Shown: positions 13,678 through 27,190, counted from the first letter of the stretch. The stretch: 64,000 nt of DNA from Cardiocondyla obscurior (GCF_019399895.1 NC_091871.1:7407001-7471000); one strand, 5' to 3'. Numbers and translations are program-made. Notes: generated by a model from the sequence alone, not told the origin.

Positions 13678-15514
13678 GAGAGGAGATGAGAACGGCGGGA
13701 AGCAGGATACGCGAGGAAAGAGAGGGAACTGACCGCGAGAAATGCGGAGCCACGTGTGACGCAGCAGGTACGACAAAGACTACGTCGCGCGGCGGGTGCA
13801 CGAGAGGACTTTCGATGCAGAAAGACGCGGTAGAACGTGACGCATCGTTACGTCGCGATCAACCGTAATCGGACGGGCGCGAGCGGAATCGGTGCCGAAG
13901 GGACGCTTTGTTTTAGGACGCGATCGCGCTCGGAGCGAGAGAGGCGCGGCGAGGACCCATACGACAACGGAAAAGAGTTTTCGGCAATCGGCAGCGATCC
14001 GTGACAAACGAGAAAAGGGCGAACAAAAGCTCCGTCCCTTTTTTTCTTTTTAGTTTCATTTTTCCGGCCAAGCGACGCGGCCGTAAAACAACGCGCTGGA
14101 AAAAGCACGCTCAGCTGGGACACGTCGCGGCACGCGATTCGGTGCAATTTACAAGGAAGAGGTCGTCGACACGGACGCGGGAGAGAGACGGAGGATCGTT
14201 TCGAATGCCCACCGAGGGCACGGGCAAAGGAGGGGGGGGATATCTCGACGGTAGGTACCCCGTGAGTCACGACGGGGCACCACCGGGACGCTCGTCGCGT
14301 CCGATCTGCCGGTTTTTCGTCGCGACCGGATGACGAAATGGAAGAGGTTACTTATCTCACGAGCCTATCGGTGGTCAACTTCCATTATCTGCGTTTCGTT
14401 TTCGAAGGAATTCTGTTGGGAAGCGTACAATCTACCTAGCTTATCTTTCTCCTCGAGATAAATGAGTCACCGTGAAGCGCAGGGTATTTCGCTCGCGTCA
14501 CAAAGCCGTAACACAATTTGAGGAATTGTAATTTTACTGACGTTACATCGATCCCCGGGCGATTGGTTTCTAATCTTTCCCTACGAACAAAGGTGTCTTT
14601 TTTTTTATTTTTTTATTTTTAAACAACAGCGAGGAGAGGATTTTTTTTCCTTTACCGGGTACGCAATTAAATCGGCATCGTCCGCAGTTTCCGCCTCTTA
14701 TCGATATTTGCACTCCGCCAGGGCGTGCTCGAGTACTTCTTTATCTTCCTTTCCCCAAAGTACAATGGCGTCCGGGAGGCCTTTCGGCGACGACACAGAC
14801 CGGTCGTGGTGCCGCTGCAACCACCGAGCGCCGGGCATTGTTGCTGCGCTCGGCCGCACAAAGGAGCAGCCTCCATATTAAGCTCGGATCCGCGTTTGTG
14901 CTCGGGCACGGATCTCTCGCCCCCGGTTAATTAGCCGCGTGGCTTTCCTCCCTCCCCCTCCCCCCGCCCGTCGTTTCAAAATGTTGAGAAAAGTTTTCGA
15001 GCGCGCTCGGTTCTCGCGACCGGCCATTGTGCGTTGGACTTTATGAAGGTCAGCGTCGTCGCTGAGAAGGCTGCTAAAGCGATGGTCGCCCGCGAGCGAG
15101 AGAATCGTACTCGTAGCTGGGCGCGAGCGAGAAGAGGAAAGGCGACGGGGCAAAGAGGTCTGCGAGAGTTGGAAGAGGACGGCGCGAACGAACTGTTGAA
15201 GCAGCGGCGCGGGAGGAAACTGGCCGCGCTTGCGCAGGCACGTTGTTTACGTCGCCGGCCTGCAGCGTGGACGGCGTCTTGCTGAAATGGTGGAGGACAC
15301 CCGTTCGGCGAGGCCCCCGCGGCCGATATATGTATACGTATATACGTAGTCCCGATGGGAGAAAATGAGAGGTGACGCCGAATGAGGACGATGCACTTTG
15401 CGAGGCCTGCGAACTCCCCAGCCACCTTGAATTTTCCTAGACCGTATCGATTGCTCCGAGAAACGATGGTTATCGCGTAGGCATCGTGCGTCCTTTCTTT
15501 CGCCGTGCGTTGTT

Positions 15515-15563
15515 CCACGCGGATGCAACACGCGGATGCAGCACGCGGATGCAGCACGCGGAG
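15515..15563 (+). repeat. 13-bp tandem repeat, about 3.5 units
   Basis: Units of CACGCGGATGCAG/A repeated in tandem, the last one truncated into CACGCGGAG. In the large intron. Confidence 0.85.
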
Positions 15564-16092
15564 CCGCTGCGCGTTCCGTTTACTCGACGCGCTCCATCGA
15601 TTCGATTTGGTCGAATTAGAAGATACGCCTTCCGCGCCGCGATGCAATTACTTAGAAATATTTAAAACAAAAAGATCGTCGGCTGTTAGCGATCCCGGAA
15701 TGGCTTTCCAAGCGGAGGCTTCAGAAAATCGCGAGTTCGGCGAAACGCGGTGAAAGGTAGAAAGCCGTGAGAGTAAGACGTGTTACATGCGACAATCGTG
15801 AAAACGATAAACGCGAAGCCAGACGTTCGGCCGTGCCTCCGAGTTGAGTAAAAATCGCTCGGCGTCACTCCTCCCCGTCCCTCCCAAACGTATCATTAAC
15901 TGCGCCTTGCCGCTCGCGGGTAAATAGCAATTAAAATGGCTGCGAGCGTGTTCCGGCCGATACGCGTTAAACGGCTGGTGGAGAAAACTCAGCGAGCCTC
16001 CCAAATCGTATTATCTTTATATCGCCCTGTTCGCGAATGGCACGATTTAATTCGTGAAAGAGGAGATTGATGCGAGAAAAAAAGGAGAACGC

Positions 16093-16112
16093 CAGAGAGA
16101 GAGAGAGAGAGA
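16093..16112 (+). repeat. GA microsatellite
   Basis: A perfect (GA)10 run in the large intron. Confidence 0.85.
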
Positions 16113-18722
16113 AAGATACTTTCACGGGACACTTAAAATCCGATATCCACCGGCCGCACGCGTTTAATTTTGTCCCTCTTTTTTTTTTCCTCGCCCAAGG
16201 CCGTGTGCATCGTCGTTTATGCACACGAGGCATTCAATACCGGCCAGTTCTCGTTAAGCAATAAACCAGGACCTTCCCCGCTCGTTTTCCCTTCCCTCCG
16301 CCCGCAGCTTGTGTCGCGGAGCGGAGTTACAACCGAAAACCGGTAGTACCGTTCGGGTATTACCGGTATAGCTCAAAATACGATTTAAGTACCGGCGAGA
16401 GTCGCGGTTATTAATTTTTAATTGCGACGATACGAGTCAGGCCGCCGTTTCCGGATGCGAACGATTTCTCGACGTGATCGTGGATCAAACGTCGGCGAGG
16501 TAATCGTGAAATAAAGCGCAAGGTAAAATGGTCCCTCGTGTAGATACGTCGATTCTGATTATAGAAGAGATAGTCGCGCCCGGGCAGCGTCGATATTATG
16601 AAAATCTCGCTTAACGAATCCACGTTTGTTCTCTCGTAATTGTATATTACGCGTTGCGCTTATAACGCGCGCCAAACTAATAACGGGTTGAAGCCGTTCC
16701 CGTTCACTGATTTTGGTCGTGCCGGCCGGCGCGGCTCGATAAAACCGATTTTTTTATTTTTTTATTTTTTAAACTCCCACATGCGTGTTTACGCGAAGCG
16801 GAGAGAGAAATGTTTATTCGGGGGCCACTTATCAGCGGCGAGGCGACAAAAACGCGAGTGCGTGATGTTTCCAAACTCGGATACTCCGATCCGACGCGCC
16901 GCTCGCGTATCGGGCAGGGAAGGTTCAATAACCGACTCAAGGTCACGCGAGAGACTAATTTTATTGCGTAAAATGAAAGTCGGGGCGCGATAGCGAGCGA
17001 ACTTTCGGTTATCCGGCAGCTTATCGCTCGCGCGCGCAGCAAAAATTAGTATAGGTTCGGTTGCACTCCGCGATCGCCGGCTGATTACGGTAAATTAAAT
17101 TTCCTTTCCTCGGTAGACCCGCGACTCGGATCTTGGACGGCGTCTCGCATTTTATCCATTTCTTCCATCGCGACGTAAAACTTCCCCGAGAGACTACGCT
17201 ATATATTTATGGTCAGTTTATTTCGCGACAGGTCTCGCGCGCTCCTCCTTTCGCAGCGTCGCGATTTCAACGAGACGTCGAGTTCGGATGGGACCGGGCT
17301 CGCATATTTCACCGTTAGTTCATCGGGTCGGGTGGCGTAACGCGGTGCCGGCAAAGTCAAGGCCGCTACTTTCGCGAATCTTCGCGCCGACGAGAACGCA
17401 CGTACAGGTCCTAGTTTGCCAATCGGCCCGGCCGAGCGAAACAGGAGGCGACCATACCCTAAGACAAAATTATTCGCTTTGCGAACGTGAGTGATATCGA
17501 GCATCTCTTTCCTTCGCTTTGTTCTCTTTGCAGCCTTCTCTTATCGACGGGCAATTTGACGTCGTAAATTTTTTATTGCCGAGACACGCCACCGAGGCAA
17601 AATTCAGCGTCAATATTTGCACGTTTTCTCCATTGTAAAAGGGACATCTGCCGGTTTATTTGAATTCAATTAAAATCAATTGATCCCCGCTCAACTCACA
17701 TATGCGCCGACTTGTACATTTCGTTATTATTATTTTTTAATAACCTGTCGTATATCTCGGCGCAGTTTCGGCGACGGTTTAGCCGACTTCCCCTCGCCGA
17801 CCGATTTTTCTTTACTTCCGCAAAATCGCATTGCTATTTGTTACACTTTTTAGACACGGTCGCTATTCGCATTTGCGTCTCGACGCGCCGGATTACAGAT
17901 CGCTTTGTGATTTTCAGCGTAACGTAACTTTCGCGGGATTGACCGTCTCTCCTCTCTCCCTCTCTCTCGTCCGCGATCGGTGAACGGCTGTGGCTCTTGC
18001 GGCGCGGCGAATCAGCTGGGCACGCACGAGCGGAGCGCGAGCGAGCGCGTCCGCTTGAGCGTGACAGCGCGATTGATTCGCCGGCACTGTCAACGGCCTT
18101 GCGGACATACCGGTTCTCCTCGGCTTACCCAAGTTGAGCAACCAAGTGGGCGAGGCCCGCACTAGGACCAGTTTACAGTTACGCACTTTGCGCGTGCATA
18201 AGAGCGACGTGTCCGCGATTCTTTTTATTATCGCCAAAAGCACGGCGTTCGGGAAGCGAACACACAAAGCGCGGACGTCCCGCGCAGTCCAAGCGACTCG
18301 AGATTTCTCGCCGTGCTAAACGATTTGAAAAGTCTCCCCGCTTATCTCGCAATCGTGCGAAACTTGACGGTTTTATCTTATTTATCGCGCCATTGCGGCA
18401 CTGACATCCCGCCTGGCACCGCTTATCGATGAACCTCGCGGAAAAAAAACGAAAAAAAAAAAAAAAAAAACCGACGATCTCGTCTGTCGAATGGTTAATA
18501 AATTTCACAGATCGCGCCGCGGGCGGTTCAAGTGGCATTCGCGTTAATTTCTGGAGAGCCGTGCGACGCCGTGCATTATCGGTCGTACTTCCATCGATCG
18601 TATCGCGTGGCGGACTCGGGGGCATCGCGAGGAGATAGATGACTTTCCGACCCGAGATCGATCCGAGAGAAAGTTACCTGTCTACGCCGATGTCGAAACG
18701 GCTTATGTAAAACCCGCCTATA

Positions 18723-18740
18723 GCCGGCCGGCCGGCCGGC
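18723..18740. repeat. GGCC tandem array
   Basis: A self-complementary (GCCG)n tract. Similar short arrays are at 49420-49434 and 62968-62989. Confidence 0.85.
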
Positions 18741-20057
18741 AGCCCGGAGGTTAGCCACGGTTATCTTCGAAAAAAAAAAAAAAAAAAAACTGTAGAAGAA
18801 GAGGCTCGAATTCTTCGCACCGAAATATGCGCGTTGATCCGTCGAGAGACGACGATAATCGGCCGACAATACCGCGATAACGTTGCCGTCCGTTTATCGC
18901 GAGCTTTAGGCGGTCAATAAGTGTTTGTCTCATCGTGCGGGAACGTGTCGCTCGAAGATTCCGGCTCGATCGCTCGAACGACCGGTTCCCTCAAATGCTT
19001 TAATTGCTCGAAACGCTTCCGCAGCTGGAGGTCAAGGTGGAGCACGCGGAGACGATCGATGTGATACTCGCGCGGGCGCAGAGCAGCTCGATACGCGGTC
19101 GAGCAGCAATATTTCCTTTCCTCGCGAATTGAACGACACGGCGGTCCTCCGATCGTTTCCTCGACAAGCATCGCGGAAACGCGCTCCGTCTCTTATCGCT
19201 TGAACCGCGAACGCCGAACCCAGATTGCGCGATAAAACCCGCGTCACCTTGGATTTAAAATAAATCGCGCGGCGATAGGCTCAGCTGTCACGAGGGTCTA
19301 TTAATAGATACAACGTCGGGATGTCGCGCTAAATCGACGGGAATCGAGCAGGTTGCGAAGCCCATCGCCGGCGTTCCGCGAGGCATCGGAAGGATCAAAT
19401 TCTCGTTAAAATAGAAGCGAATTCTCCGAGAGAGGTTGACCGAATTTCGTCACGTTACGATCGCACTCGACGAGAGAAGTGGTCTCTCCTATCCGCGTGC
19501 CGCCGGTCGACGCGCTTTTATCGTCGATCCGGCGTGCGTAAAAAAAAAAAGGACAGGACCTAGGACAACGAGCGGCACGGAGTGCCGAGCGGTACGGCCT
19601 GGCGTCTGATCCCCACCGACGGGAGTCAGCTGAAATTCGCGAACGCGCGTCCTTGACTCTCCTCCCGGCCGAAAAGTTCTAACGATGCGAGAGCGAGCGA
19701 GAGAGAAAGAGGGTCTAACATTGACGGCAATAAAGAGCTCAACGCTCCAGACGTGACGTCGCTGTAGAGAGCTAAAATAATGGAGCGTCCCGGTGTCAAT
19801 GCCGCTGCAACAATTCGCTTTTTATTCCTTTGTCACGTACGCGCGACAATCTTCGCGGGATGTCCAGGTGTATCGTTAGAATTTAATATTACACGATTGA
19901 CACGAATTTCGCCGCTGTTTGCTCGTCGAGTTTTTTTTTTCCCCCCCAAATTATTACACGCTCATACGCTCCGCGGACAAGTTTTCGTCAAATTCCATGT
20001 GGCGCAACTTTTTTGATAACGGCGGAACTTTCGCCGCGAGGGTCGGAGCCTAAATGG

Positions 20058-20159
20058 TGACGTCACAAAGGCGAGACGGAGAGAAAAAAGGGATCGATGT
20101 GGCGCCGCGAAGGGCTGCGCGGGTGGCGGAAGGAAGGCCTCGCGCCGCACGTGACGTCA
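20058..20159. promoter_or_regulatory. Pair of CRE palindromes 94 bp apart
   Basis: TGACGTCA occurs at 20058-20065 and 20152-20159, both followed by C. The second is inside CACGTGACGTCACG, which also holds an E-box-like CACGTG overlapping the site. The pair lies in a GC-rich stretch of the 18.4 kb intron. Confidence 0.55.
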
Positions 20160-20275
20160 CGGCGTCGACAACTTTATTATCAGCCAGACGCACGTCAATC
20201 CGGCCTGTCGAAGTTCTTCGGCTCGCCGTCGGCAGCGAGTCCGCAAAGTCCGTCGAGCGGAGTGACAATTCCGTT

Positions 20276-20297
20276 CCACCTACCTACCTACCTACCC
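20276..20297 (+). repeat. CCTA tetranucleotide array
   Basis: About five ACCT units in tandem. Confidence 0.85.
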
Positions 20298-21429
20298 AAT
20301 GTGCCGTCCCTCCTAATGACCTCCGTCAACTATTTATACGTGTCCCGCGCTCGATACAAGCGGTAACCGGCACGGCACGGCCGGCAACGGTATCCCGGAC
20401 GGTCGATTGTGTATTTTCACCGGCTCCGTAATGCCGGGATACACGTTGGAATGCAAGTCGCGCGCGGAATCCCGAAGTTCCGCGGACGGCACGGTCGCAC
20501 TTGGACGTTATCACGTTCCCCGGCTGCGAACTTCCGACGTGACACCGCAATTGCAGTTTCCCCTGCGCGAAAGCTGTTGGGCGCGATAAGAATGATCCCG
20601 AGCGCACTTTCCCGGGCGAAGTAGAACTTTACGCGAGTTTCTTTCGTAGGAAGCGCCAGCGAGCCAAATTAATTAGCATTGAGAAATGTTTAGAGTGCAT
20701 ATTTTTTTTATTCGTTGGTTTTAACGCGAGGGAAAGATATCTCGCGTCTCCGCGACGATAGATCGTCGTCGACGTGTATTTCGGAATTAATAAAGAGAGA
20801 AAAAAGGGGCGCGGACGTAGCCACGTTATTCGAAACTACTTTGTCAAACGGCCAGCATAATGGAGAACGATCGATATTCATATATAATGAATTGAGGATA
20901 GGGGCCTGCCGAATTAATTACGTGAGAACTGGTCCGTGCTGAAAAGTAGCCGTCCTCCTCCAGTGTCCCGTTTCTCGTTGCTAGGCTCGACTTAGTCCGC
21001 TAGAAGGGAAGGGTGCCGTTCTCTAGTTACCTAATGACAGCCACGTCAAGCAAGGTCGTCGAAACGGCAATCATCGAGGACTCTTAAAACTGTACATGAG
21101 CCGATGCGACCTTCCCAAGAACAATACATGACGTACGGCGCGTCACTTCCTCAGCGATAGCTCTTTTTTATTTCTGACCGTAACCTTGGGGCGAAGACGC
21201 TACGGCGTTATTTCTAGTCGAAAATCTCTGGCGGGACTGCGAGACGTGCCAGATCTAATGCCAGAAGTACCTCAAAACGAAAATGTCGATAAGAACGCCG
21301 GGTCGAGATAAGATTTTACCTTGCTCTCTTCGAAGAATGCGAGCACTCGGAAATAAAACCGTGCGTGCGTAGGAAATGAGCTCTCGTGCAAAATCAAGAT
21401 TTTTTTTTTAATACGTCGATACTTAATTT

Positions 21430-21474
21430 CTTAAAAAAATTTCGATATCAAATTAAAATGGTCCCATACATGTT
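21430..21474 (+). repeat. 45-bp direct repeat left of copy A
   Basis: It contains AATTAAAATGGT and ACATGTT and matches 22203-22247 at 40 of 45 positions in the same orientation. The two copies flank about 730 bp that include copy A of the spliced-looking unit. No such flanking pair was seen at copy B. Confidence 0.75.
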
Positions 21475-21847
21475 CCCGGGGGCGAGGGGAGGCGGGGGGA
21501 TGGGGTGAGAGCGAGCGCGAGCGTACGTGCCGCGCGCTAGGTACATTCTCCCATCACTCCCACTCTCGCTCTGTCCTTTTCCAGCGGTCGCGCGAGCATA
21601 CACATATTACGCACAGCACGGCAAGCACGTGTCTCCGTACCGAAATTTGCACTTCCGTTTAACGATAGCCGCCCGGCACGATAACTATCTCCTCTCGATT
21701 ATTCGTGTGAGGAGAACACGTGTGAGTATATCTCCTTTCCGTGGAGTAAGTTATATCCCGCGTTTATTCTCCGTAGTAATCTTTTTCTTTCAGATGTGTT
21801 GCGTAGACTCGCGCAATTCTAATTAACAATTCGGGCTTTTGTTGCAG

Positions 21848-21955
21848 GTGACCAGCGCGAGGACGATGTCCAGACGATCTGAGAGGAAGGTCTACTATTC
21901 TGAGAGGAGGAGCAGGCCTCGGATAGGCATCCTGCACCGGCGGAGCAACTCTTAG
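21848..21955 (+). ncRNA. Copy A, exon 1 of a duplicated plus-strand spliced-looking unit
   Basis: A TTTTGTTGCAG acceptor is followed by 108 nt ending CTTAG before a GTAAG donor. An ATG at 21865 opens a 30-codon frame, MSRRSERKVYYSERRSRPRI then GILHRRSNS, whose TAG stop coincides with the exon end. The last 57 nt recur in copy B near 30979-31035 with seven differences, only two of them synonymous, so codon constraint is not evident and a non-coding role is as likely. It lies antisense to Glut4EF inside the 18.4 kb intron. A possible upstream donor (ACACGT/GTGAGTAT) lies near 21722. No transcript evidence is available. Confidence 0.35.
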
Positions 21956-22171
21956 GTAAGAATCAATTTTTAAAATAAAATCTTTAATAAAAAACCTTTA
22001 ACTTTTTTTTATTAAATTAATTAACTGATATATCGTCATGTCTACATTAATATTTTACATTTTATGTTACAGTTACCGGCAGACTTCTTCAACTCCGCTG
22101 CATGCAGTTTGGTAAGTCGCAACATTTCTTTTTGTAATTTGGAATTGGGTGGGATTTCTTAAAAAATAGCC
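21899..22171 (+). repeat. Long direct repeat, copy A
   Basis: This segment of about 270 bp matches 30979-31253 in the same orientation, at roughly 85 percent by eye. The match includes the AT-rich intron-like middle and about 60 bp past the second donor, up to AAAAAATAGC. The inclusion of the intron-like part shows duplication at the DNA level, not from spliced RNA. Confidence 0.85.
22073..22111 (+). ncRNA. Copy A, exon 2 (39 nt) of the duplicated unit
   Basis: It is bounded by TTTTATGTTACAG and TTTG/GTAAGTCGC, is 39 nt long, and matches copy B exon 2 (31155-31193) at 34 of 39 positions with both splice borders conserved. The 117-nt space to exon 1 contains 47 bases just before this exon that are identical between the copies. 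Confidence 0.35.
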
Positions 22172-22202
22172 CGTGCGTAGCGCGCGTATAATTTCTTCTA
22201 GT

Positions 22203-22247
22203 CTTAATAAAATTTCGCTATCGAATTAAAATGGTACCAGACATGTT
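22203..22247 (+). repeat. 45-bp direct repeat right of copy A
   Basis: Partner of 21430-21474. The pair could be remnants of terminal repeats of a mobile element or a local duplication. Confidence 0.75.
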
Positions 22248-23800
22248 ACACAAAATTTCAGCATATAAAAATTCGACTTACATCGCGAACGCAAAAAAGA
22301 AATTAGATAAATTTATTGAGTCTTTATTACAAGCGACGGAGTAATCTATCATGTTTCGAGAAGACAATCAATTACGCGTTTATATTGGCGAGAATTAATA
22401 GCGACGCGGACAAAGGAGAGAAAGATGACGACAAGCGTTTCCTACGTACGTAATACGGATGTCATGGTCGCTGACTTATGTCATGCGACGCGCCATCATG
22501 CGAACGGAGTCGCTCCGTTTGACATTTTGTCGTAAAAAATTGTTCGGCGACTACTGATAGCGACGAAGCCGGCAGCGAACCCGATGATAAATCCCGGCGG
22601 CACGTGGAGTGCCGGTCATTGTTATTACATTATTACTTTCCGCGAGCGGACCGTCAACTACGAAAATTACGGGTTTCGAATATCGGGAAGGACGCGGGAA
22701 TTCGCGTAATGCACGGAGGCGGCGTCCTCTCAATTTTTATCGGAGAACATCCTATCTGCGGTGAGATATTATCAGAAATGATATAATCAGAAATCGTACT
22801 GCCAGCCGATGGCCCTGACTCCACGCGCGCGGCAGATAATATCTGCAATCTATGTAACATGAGAGTGGCGTGCACGCCACGGAGGATATACACTTCTAGC
22901 GCGAACGTTTCTAATTAATTTCACAATTTTTCTTTCCACACGGTTGTCTAAAAATTTTTCAACGGCATTGTCCACAAAAAGAAATCAAATTAATTAATAA
23001 AAAAAAAACATTTTTTTAAATGAGGCGTTGATTGTCACGACGGCAGATCACGTGCGGCCGATGCGTTCGTTTTTGCGGCGCGCGTTTGAGGATCGAGAGC
23101 GCGGAAGCGATACGCGGGAGGGTACGATTACGTCGCTCGTTGCAGTGATCCCACCCGAGCGGTTGTTGCCGGGCGCGCGGAAATATGTATGGCGAAGCAT
23201 TACGGCTAACGTCAAGTTTACGCAACGCGTATTACGTAAGGCGGACGAACGTGTTAGAATACGACCCGGCCGGCCGGCCCAGAACTCGCGGGAGCACGCA
23301 CGCGAACGCCGGTCGATGCGTTTAGATATACCGCCTTTTCAAGTTCATCATATCGCCCAGCGTGTCGAATATTCTCTCTTCGCCCCGCGCGAACACATGA
23401 TTTGCATGATCCGCCGACAGATAACGAGAGTTAGCTTGTTACGCGATATGGATAATTCTCGCTATGAGGAACCTAATAAAAATCACGAAGAAAAACAAAG
23501 TAGAAAAAAAAATGAAAAATATCGATACGAGCCAAAGCTGTCGTTCTCGGATTTTGTATTGCAGTCGTGACTTGAGATAAGCGTAGGAATCGGTTAAACT
23601 CGCTTCCTCGCGTAAGCGCGTTTTTGTGTAAAGCTCTTTTCGTATCCGGTGAATAATGTGTGTTTACGGTCAAGACAAAAAAAAATCTACCTTTTCGGTT
23701 GCGTCGAGATAAGACAGAGAACAAAAAAAAATAATCCAAAAGGAAGTCCTTTCAAGAGGAAGCCTTGAAAAGATAAAAGAAAAAGAAAAATCCTCTTTTA

Positions 23801-23828
23801 AAAGAAAGAAAGAAAGAAAGAAAGAAAG
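23801..23828 (+). repeat. AAAG tetranucleotide array
   Basis: About seven AAAG units at the end of a purine-rich stretch. Confidence 0.85.
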
Positions 23829-24685
23829 GATTTCCTGAAGATTTTCTTTCACTTCCCCTCAATTTCGATTGCAAAGAAGATTGGATCCGCTTTTCCGTCT
23901 AAACAGTAAAAATATATTGCCGTTAGGATGGCGAAGCAGTAAAAGGCTTTTCGTTATTCATATTTCTAGCGAGGTGAAGTGAAAAACTTGATACGACTTC
24001 GAAACGCCTTCGGTTTCTTTGGTGATACTCCTAAGCAAATTTGCGGATTCGCCGCCGACATCCGAACCTTCCGATCGAGCCAAGATCGCGCGGAAACTCG
24101 CGAGGTTTTTTTAAAATCGGTTGAGCTCAATTTTCTCCCGTAGCGAGCGAAGAAATCGCGGCGTCGTAATAATTCCGGTCGTCGTTGTTGCGAGCGACAA
24201 TCGGCAAACTTGGTCGCGGGATCGCGAGAAAGATCTGTGACGGATCACCAGACGGTATGACGACCGTCCGAACGTCAGAACGACGGTCAAGGTTTGTCAC
24301 TGGGACACTCGCGCGACTCGTGCATCTATCCGGCAAAACCTTGGTTAGAAAAGCGGCGGCACGCGGAACTAGAAATAAATCTTCCGTGCGTTCTTCGTGT
24401 GCACACAGCTCGCACATGCATACGCGGACGTGCGCGTGCACACGCACGTTACACGTACGTTGCATACGCGCGCATAGTCCCACACGTACGGTAGCACACC
24501 GATATTATTTCGCGCGCGTGCAGTCAGGGCCACGGTGACCTTAACTACCTTCCTCCGCACCTCAACCTCCTCCTCTCGTTCCTGGTCCTCCGTCCTGCCT
24601 CGCGGCACCCCCTCGCCACCACGCGATACCGCATTCGAGGGCACCGGGGGGCGCGGGCAAGGGTAGGGGCACGTGCCGCTCGCGA

Positions 24686-24693
24686 TGACGTCA
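24686..24693. promoter_or_regulatory. CRE palindrome TGACGTCA
   Basis: A perfect site followed by CGTGG, so it overlaps a CACGTG E-box-like hexamer on its right side. Confidence 0.5.
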
Positions 24694-27190
24694 CGTGGTG
24701 TGCACTGCGACGCGCGATGCACCAACGGCGCCGCCGGGTCCTCGCGCGTGTTACCGCTCCGAGATAGAGATCCATGTGCGAGCCGAGGCCTTCCCCGGCG
24801 CCTGCGCGACATTTTAATAGAATTTGGCTCGCGTCGACCGCAATCCGCACTTTTTAAGGGTTCCGCTCGCGGCCGACTTGTTTGCACGCGCGGAAGGTAA
24901 TTTCGAGCGGCCGCCGGGGCAAGCCGCCCGCTTGCACGGGTCACGCTCAGGAGCTACCTCGACTCTACATTTGACTTGAATTCGGGAAGCGAACGTCGGC
25001 GAGATGCGATAAATTGCCGGCAGCCACGCCTGCTCGGACCTAGCGACGTTTAAGCCGATATACTCGTACAGTTGGACTTGTCTAAAGCGTCATCGCTTTT
25101 CCAGGGTTCGATATTTGCCGGGCGATTGAAAGGAATAGACTAGTTTCCACGTGGTTCCGAGATTTAGGTCCACGTGCCGGCGCAATGCACGTGCATGACC
25201 TTTCGGTGGAGCTTAATTCATGGCAATCGCGATCCTTACTTTTGAGGAGTTTACTCGAGGCGACGGAAATGCGCATCGACACATGGTCTCGCGCAACGAG
25301 ATCCTCGGGAGCTCGCAAACTTCGTCGAAACGTAATTTTTTCGTCGCGCAAATTTTTCTTGTTAAAAAAAGGTGCATCCTGATTTTCCCCGGGCGGCTCG
25401 TTCATAAAAAAAAAAAAAATAAAAAATAAATTCGCGAAAGCTCGTCGTCTCCACGACAAATTTCCGTAGCGACCGTGATCTCGCGACTGAAAAGCTGGGT
25501 TTACGATAACTGTAGCGAGCCTCGAGACTCTAGAAATCGACCACATAAAAATTTGAGATGATCTAATATACTTGGTGATTTTCTCACGACTCGAAGCTAA
25601 TTACACTATTGTAAACCCGGCGTAACGGATTCGATCGTTGCGTTACGGGCGGCGGGCACGTGATGAAGACAAAGGAAATCACCGGCATAAAATGCACTCG
25701 ATACACTCCCGTCGATACGCTCGACTACGACATTGCGCACGTGGAGGCGCGTATGTGCGCGCGCGCGGTGGAGAACAAGATAAAGGGAGACGAGGAGGAA
25801 GCGCGGCGCTCTGCCGCACTCGTTGCACAATGCAATACGCCCGGCTGTGACTTCCTGACCGTTCCGTCCCACCCTCTTTTTCTCTCTCGTTCTAGTCCCC
25901 CTGCCCCCCCATTTTCCTTCCCCGCCTGCCGGGTATCGCCGTTCACGGATGCCGCGATATGGAAACGGTGGCCATCTCTCTTTCTCTCCCGTCTCGATCG
26001 GGTGACCTTTCTCGCGATGACGAGCGCTAGGCGACGAGAGAATCTAGGGAACGACGCCGGCGACCTTGGGTCGCCTTATTCGCCGAGATATCACCAGGCT
26101 GGTCAATTGGGTCAGGTGCGCCGAGACCGTAGGTAGGACGGCTATTAGGGTATCCCTTATTTATTGACCTCGCAACTTTCCTTCTCCCGCCCGCCGTGAT
26201 ACTGATTACAGATTATTCCGCGACTATCGGTCACTCGACGTTGATTCTACCTTATCTTAATAAAAAAGAGAAAAAAGAAAATTGAAAAAAAGTTTAGTTG
26301 AAATCCTTTTAAACGGCGAGAGAAGGAAAATCCTGGGATCGATAAATAAGGAACACCCCAATGGCCATCTTTCCCCCGGATGTGACTGGGGCAATGGGGT
26401 AGAAGAAAACTGGAACGTTTCCCAGTTTCTCTCCCGAAAGCGGGCGGAACTTCTGCATACACTTTCGATCTCTCTTATTAAGACCGCGCGCCGCGGTTAT
26501 TTTTCTACTCGGCGAAATAATAAGTTTTTTTTTATTAATTGATTAGATTTGCAATTTCGTAAAAATGTTACGTCTGATTCCACAATCGTCGAGATGCGAC
26601 AATAAAGAAAGTAAAAATTACGAAAGGACGGCGTTTAATTCTGGCCGAGTTAAACGGGCATTAATTCGTGAGCGAAAGTCCGCGTGCATTAGACTGCGTA
26701 AATTACATCGGCGGTGCCGATCGAAGCGCGGCTGTTGTCCGATATCACGGATGACGCGCATATTTGCGCCTGACGACATCGTCGACGCCGATTGAATCGA
26801 GATGAATGACTTGAACGATCGTCGTTCGCGACCGCCGGTGAAAGTAGGAACCTTCGGTGTAAACTGGGTTACGAATAATATTGATCCGAGGAGGTGGAGA
26901 TGGAGGTGGAGGCGGCGGCGGCGGCCGGTGGTGGTGGCGGCGGCAGGGATAGTGGCGATAGCGACGGGTTCGAGTCGCGCTTGCCCCGCTTATTCCGCAG
27001 GCGACTCCGGTTTTTACGAGAGCTAAGTTTCGCAGAGTGCCTGGTCTACAACCGACGCGAAAATCCCTCGACGGCACTCTGGGGTTAAAAAGACATAGGC
27101 GCCGCTAGCAATTTCACCCTTGCGAGATCGCCCGGCGAACGTAGCGTCAAATAACGCGTCGGAGAACGGAAATCGGGGCGGGCAACTAAC

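Larger units (their letters stand above)
8748..27190 (-). other. 18.4 kb intron of Glut4EF (exon d to exon e)
   Basis: A phase-0 intron. Much of 9000-20700 is GC- and CpG-rich, with GA microsatellites around 13300, 13660 and 16100 and A tracts at 12958, 18452 and 18770. It also contains a 13-bp tandem repeat at 15515, a CCTA array at 20276, four TGACGTCA sites and a GGCC array at 18723. The part 20700-23900 is more AT-rich and carries copy A of the duplicated spliced-looking unit (21848-22171) with 45-bp direct repeats at its sides. No further Glut4EF exon with matching phase and similarity was found. Its length and CpG content would fit an enhancer-bearing or promoter-bearing intron, which is an inference. 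Confidence 0.75.
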
